Positions 7,972 through 8,888 of a stretch of DNA of 8,888 nt are shown one piece after another. This stretch comes from Spirochaetales bacterium (GTDB lineage Bacteria > Spirochaetota > Spirochaetia > DSM-27196 > PWMO01), in the NCBI GenBank assembly GCA_007123465.1, contig SKLB01000295.1, positions 1 to 8,888 on the forward strand, read 5' to 3'. Below the pieces are notes generated by a model. The model worked only from the letters and a program-made list of their open reading frames with translations, was not told the origin of the DNA and searched no databases. The translations under genes and the position numbers were made by a program. Each line of letters starts with the position of its first letter. Within the stretch, counting starts at the first letter, position 1.

Positions 7972-7992
7972 ACTGTTACGAAGCTTGTGAAA
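7972..7992 (+). repeat. 21-base interspersed repeat, copy 1 (left arm of a perfect inverted pair)
   Basis: The core reads GTTACGAAGCTTGTGAA within a 21-base unit that starts six bases after the stop of the WecG/TagA-like gene. Its exact reverse complement occurs at 8107-8127. The match stops sharply at both ends of the unit. The core is itself partly palindromic around AAGCTT. Confidence 0.9.
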
Positions 7993-8106
7993 GTCTCTGG
8001 TTACGATCGAGTCACGAGTGTGTGGAAAGCTACAGTTGGTACAGAAGGTGTCGCTGCCGGTCCAGGCAACGCAAATCGGGAAAACTCTGCCGTCTCGAGC
8101 CCGCCG
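7993..8106. other. 114-base spacer between the inverted repeat arms
   Basis: Several frames remain open across this spacer, including a minus-strand frame (8166-7945) that runs through both repeat arms and into the preceding gene, but none resembles a known protein or has a convincing start. A small hairpin TGCC-GGTCCA-GGCA lies within it. With the two arms it forms a 156-base unit (7972-8127) that looks like a small non-autonomous element or a large hairpin. No clear target-site duplication flanks it. Confidence 0.5.
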
Positions 8107-8127
8107 TTTCACAAGCTTCGTAACAGT
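8107..8127 (-). repeat. 21-base interspersed repeat, copy 2 (right arm of a perfect inverted pair)
   Basis: This is the exact reverse complement of copy 1 over 21 bases, with plus-strand core TTCACAAGCTTCGTAAC. A perfect match of this length 114 bases apart is far beyond chance. In one frame it reads FHKLRNS and in another TVTKLVK, which keeps small spurious frames open. Confidence 0.9.
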
Positions 8128-8171
8128 CTTGAAGTAAACCCAACGCCAATCACGCGCCGGACACAAACCAG

Positions 8172-8273
8172 GCAGCCCCCACCCAAAGCGCCGCCCCGCC
8201 GCAGGGCCGGAACAAGCCCGGATGGTGGCACTGGGGGCCTGGTCGAAACGGTGGCGCTAGGGGGTGGGGTCAG
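8172..8273. repeat. Long imperfect GC-rich stem-loop between convergent genes, ending at the fxsA stop
   Basis: The left arm (8172-8195) contains CCCCACCC followed by AGCGCC. The right arm (8249-8273) is its near complement, with GGCGCT followed by GGGTGGGG. About 24 positions pair with a few mismatches and one bulge, closing a loop of about 53 bases that itself holds a small CCGG-AACAAGC-CCGG hairpin (8207-8221). The right arm covers the fxsA stop codon (8270-8272). It may end transcription from both sides, but neither side has a strong run of T after the stem, so a classical intrinsic terminator is not shown. Confidence 0.5.
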
Positions 8274-8719
8274 CTTGATTCCATTTTCAAGTGCTCATAG
8301 ACTTCGTCGAGCTGGCGGTGCCAGCGACGGCAGATCGCCAGCCCGAGCGCGCTGCGCAGCGGCGGAAGATAGAACAGCAAACCGACTGCGTCGGTGAACA
8401 GTCCGGGAATGATAAGCAGCAGGGACGCAATCAGCAGTGCCGCCAGATCGTGGTACTGTTTCCGCGGGTAGACTCCCAGCGAAATTCTTCGGTGCAGCGT
8501 GAAGAGCGTAGTAGATACCGAGTTGATCAGAAAGAACAGCCCGATAAACCCGGTTGATGCCGAAATCGCCAGCGCCAGGTACCTGCCGTAGCGTTCGGCC
8601 AGCAGCAGCAACAGCAGCCCATCGGCGATCAAGGGGACAGTCAACAGCAGAAGCAGCATCAGCAGCTGAACAACATAACCGCGATCAAACAGTCGTAGCA
8701 GGGCCGGGGTGCGATACAT
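8270..8719 (-). CDS. fxsA: FxsA family cytoplasmic membrane protein
   Basis: This 149-residue protein belongs to the FxsA family, named after an E. coli inner-membrane protein that relieves F-plasmid exclusion of phage T7 when overproduced; its normal role is unclear. Hydrophobic segments lie at about 16-40, 46-66 and 93-119. The best family mark is IIPGLFTDAVGLL (103-115), followed by LPPLR (118-122), the usual PGxxTDxxGxxxxxPPxR pattern. A basic, charged tail (131-149) follows. The frame is open upstream to 8845, but that part crosses a repeat and a hairpin and does not look like protein. I chose ATG 8719, where the membrane protein begins, with GGAAACAGG just before it. A promoter match lies immediately upstream. 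It converges on the WecG/TagA-like gene and stands alone between repeat copies. Confidence 0.82.
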   Translation of the reverse strand: MYRTPALLRLFDRGYVVQLLMLLLLLTVPLIADGLLLLLLAERYGRYLALAISASTGFIGLFFLINSVSTTLFTLHRRISLGVYPRKQYHDLAALLIASLLLIIPGLFTDAVGLLFYLPPLRSALGLAICRRWHRQLDEVYEHLKMESS

Positions 8720-8729
8720 CCTGTTTCCA

Positions 8730-8758
8730 ATTATATACCGCCCCCCACCGTGTATCAG
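8730..8758 (-). promoter_or_regulatory. Likely sigma-70 promoter of fxsA
   Basis: On the minus strand a perfect TATAAT -10 box (8735-8730) follows a CTGATA -35 box (8758-8753, four of six) at 17 bases. Transcription would begin near 8723, only about four or five bases before the ATG at 8719, so the message would have almost no leader. If the true start of transcription lies further upstream, this box is not the one used. Confidence 0.5.
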
Positions 8759-8767
8759 TCTTTCTCC

Positions 8768-8788
8768 ACTGTTACGAACCTTGTGAAG
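8768..8788 (+). repeat. 21-base interspersed repeat, copy 3 (two mismatches)
   Basis: The core GTTACGAACCTTGTGAA differs from copy 1 by one central base (G to C), and the last base of the unit is G instead of A. It has the same orientation as copy 1. It lies nine bases upstream of the fxsA -35 box and next to the hairpin at 8790-8811, again in non-coding DNA. Confidence 0.85.
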
Positions 8789-8789
8789 G

Positions 8790-8811
8790 ATGAGTGCCAC
8801 GGTGCACTCAT
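8790..8811. terminator. 8-base-pair perfect hairpin at the end of the right-edge gene
   Basis: ATGAGTGC (8790-8797) and GCACTCAT (8804-8811) pair perfectly around a six-base loop. The hairpin covers the TGA (8810-8808) that ends the minus-strand frame entering from the right. No T-run follows on the minus strand, so it is a weak terminator candidate or an RNA-stabilising hairpin. Confidence 0.4.
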
Positions 8812-8888
8812 GCGACTGCATACTTGGGAATGTACTCTGCGGCATCGCTCAGCGGGGTCTCGGCGCACTGCAGCCACAGCGAACGAAG
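8808..8888 (-). CDS. C-terminal end of an unidentified minus-strand gene (cut by window edge)
   Basis: Reading in from base 8888, one minus-strand frame gives 26 codons, beginning LRSLWLQCAETPLSDA and ending in EYIPKYAVA with a TGA at 8810-8808. The composition looks like ordinary protein, and the stop coincides with a hairpin, as expected at a gene end. Another frame is also open here, so this call rests on composition and context. I do not recognise the family. Confidence 0.35.
   Translation of the reverse strand, partial: LRSLWLQCAETPLSDAAEYIPKYAVA

Noticed and set aside
7945..8166. A 73-codon minus-strand frame across the inverted repeat.
   Set aside because: It runs through both repeat arms and into the end of the preceding gene; its open state follows from the repeat sequence. 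No ribosome site or family match is seen.
7891..8397. A 168-codon plus-strand frame across the convergent gap.
   Set aside because: It overlaps the end of one real gene and the antisense of another, crosses repeats, and is rich in Pro, Arg and Gly as expected of non-coding GC-rich DNA.
7972..8788. A CRISPR array, suggested by the recurring 21-base unit.
   Set aside because: There are only three copies, in mixed orientation, with spacings of 114 and 640 bases and a gene in between, and no cas genes.
8720..8845. A 42-residue N-terminal extension of the FxsA protein from 8845.
   Set aside because: The stretch crosses the promoter, repeat copy 3 and the hairpin, and the hydrophobic family-like protein begins at 8719.

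Overview
The window is ordinary-looking chromosome from a fairly GC-rich bacterium. A free-living member of the Spirochaetes is the best guess. That placement is an inference from the mix of genes and from the style of the Lgt, FapA and MinD-like proteins, and no single marker proves it. No tRNA, rRNA, CRISPR array, transposase or phage gene is visible.

Layout: a minus-strand cluster fills 1-4899 and reads, in transcription order, a small four-helix membrane protein (4899-4495), a MinD/ParA-type ATPase (4487-3348), a very long FapA/DUF342 protein (3338-363) and the start of lgt (334-1, cut by the window edge). Gaps are 7, 9 and 28 bases, so this looks like one operon. A compact divergent promoter region of about 100 bases (4900-5002) separates it from a plus-strand cluster: a secreted or membrane-anchored S41 C-terminal processing protease (5003-6436), the 16S rRNA methyltransferase RsmE (6447-7229) and a divergent WecG/TagA/CpsF-like protein that overlaps rsmE by 16 bases (7214-7966).

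The plus-strand cluster converges on a minus-strand FxsA-family membrane protein (8719-8270). The 303-base gap between them (7967-8269) has no convincing gene. It holds a perfect 21-base inverted repeat 114 bases apart, then a long imperfect GC-rich stem-loop that reaches the fxsA stop codon. A third, slightly diverged copy of the 21-base repeat lies at 8768-8788, just upstream of the fxsA promoter, next to an 8-base-pair hairpin that overlaps the apparent stop codon of one more minus-strand gene entering from the right edge.

How the genes may work together: the four-helix protein, MinD-like ATPase and FapA protein form a plausible positioning or polar-assembly module, since both ATPase and FapA families have members that act in flagellar placement. 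Lgt and the S41 protease act on the envelope, and RsmE is housekeeping. The most notable observations are the interspersed 21-base repeat family, the triplicated N-terminal module in the FapA protein, the loss of expected catalytic residues in the WecG/TagA-like protein, and two minus-strand promoters placed so close to start codons that the messages could be almost leaderless.
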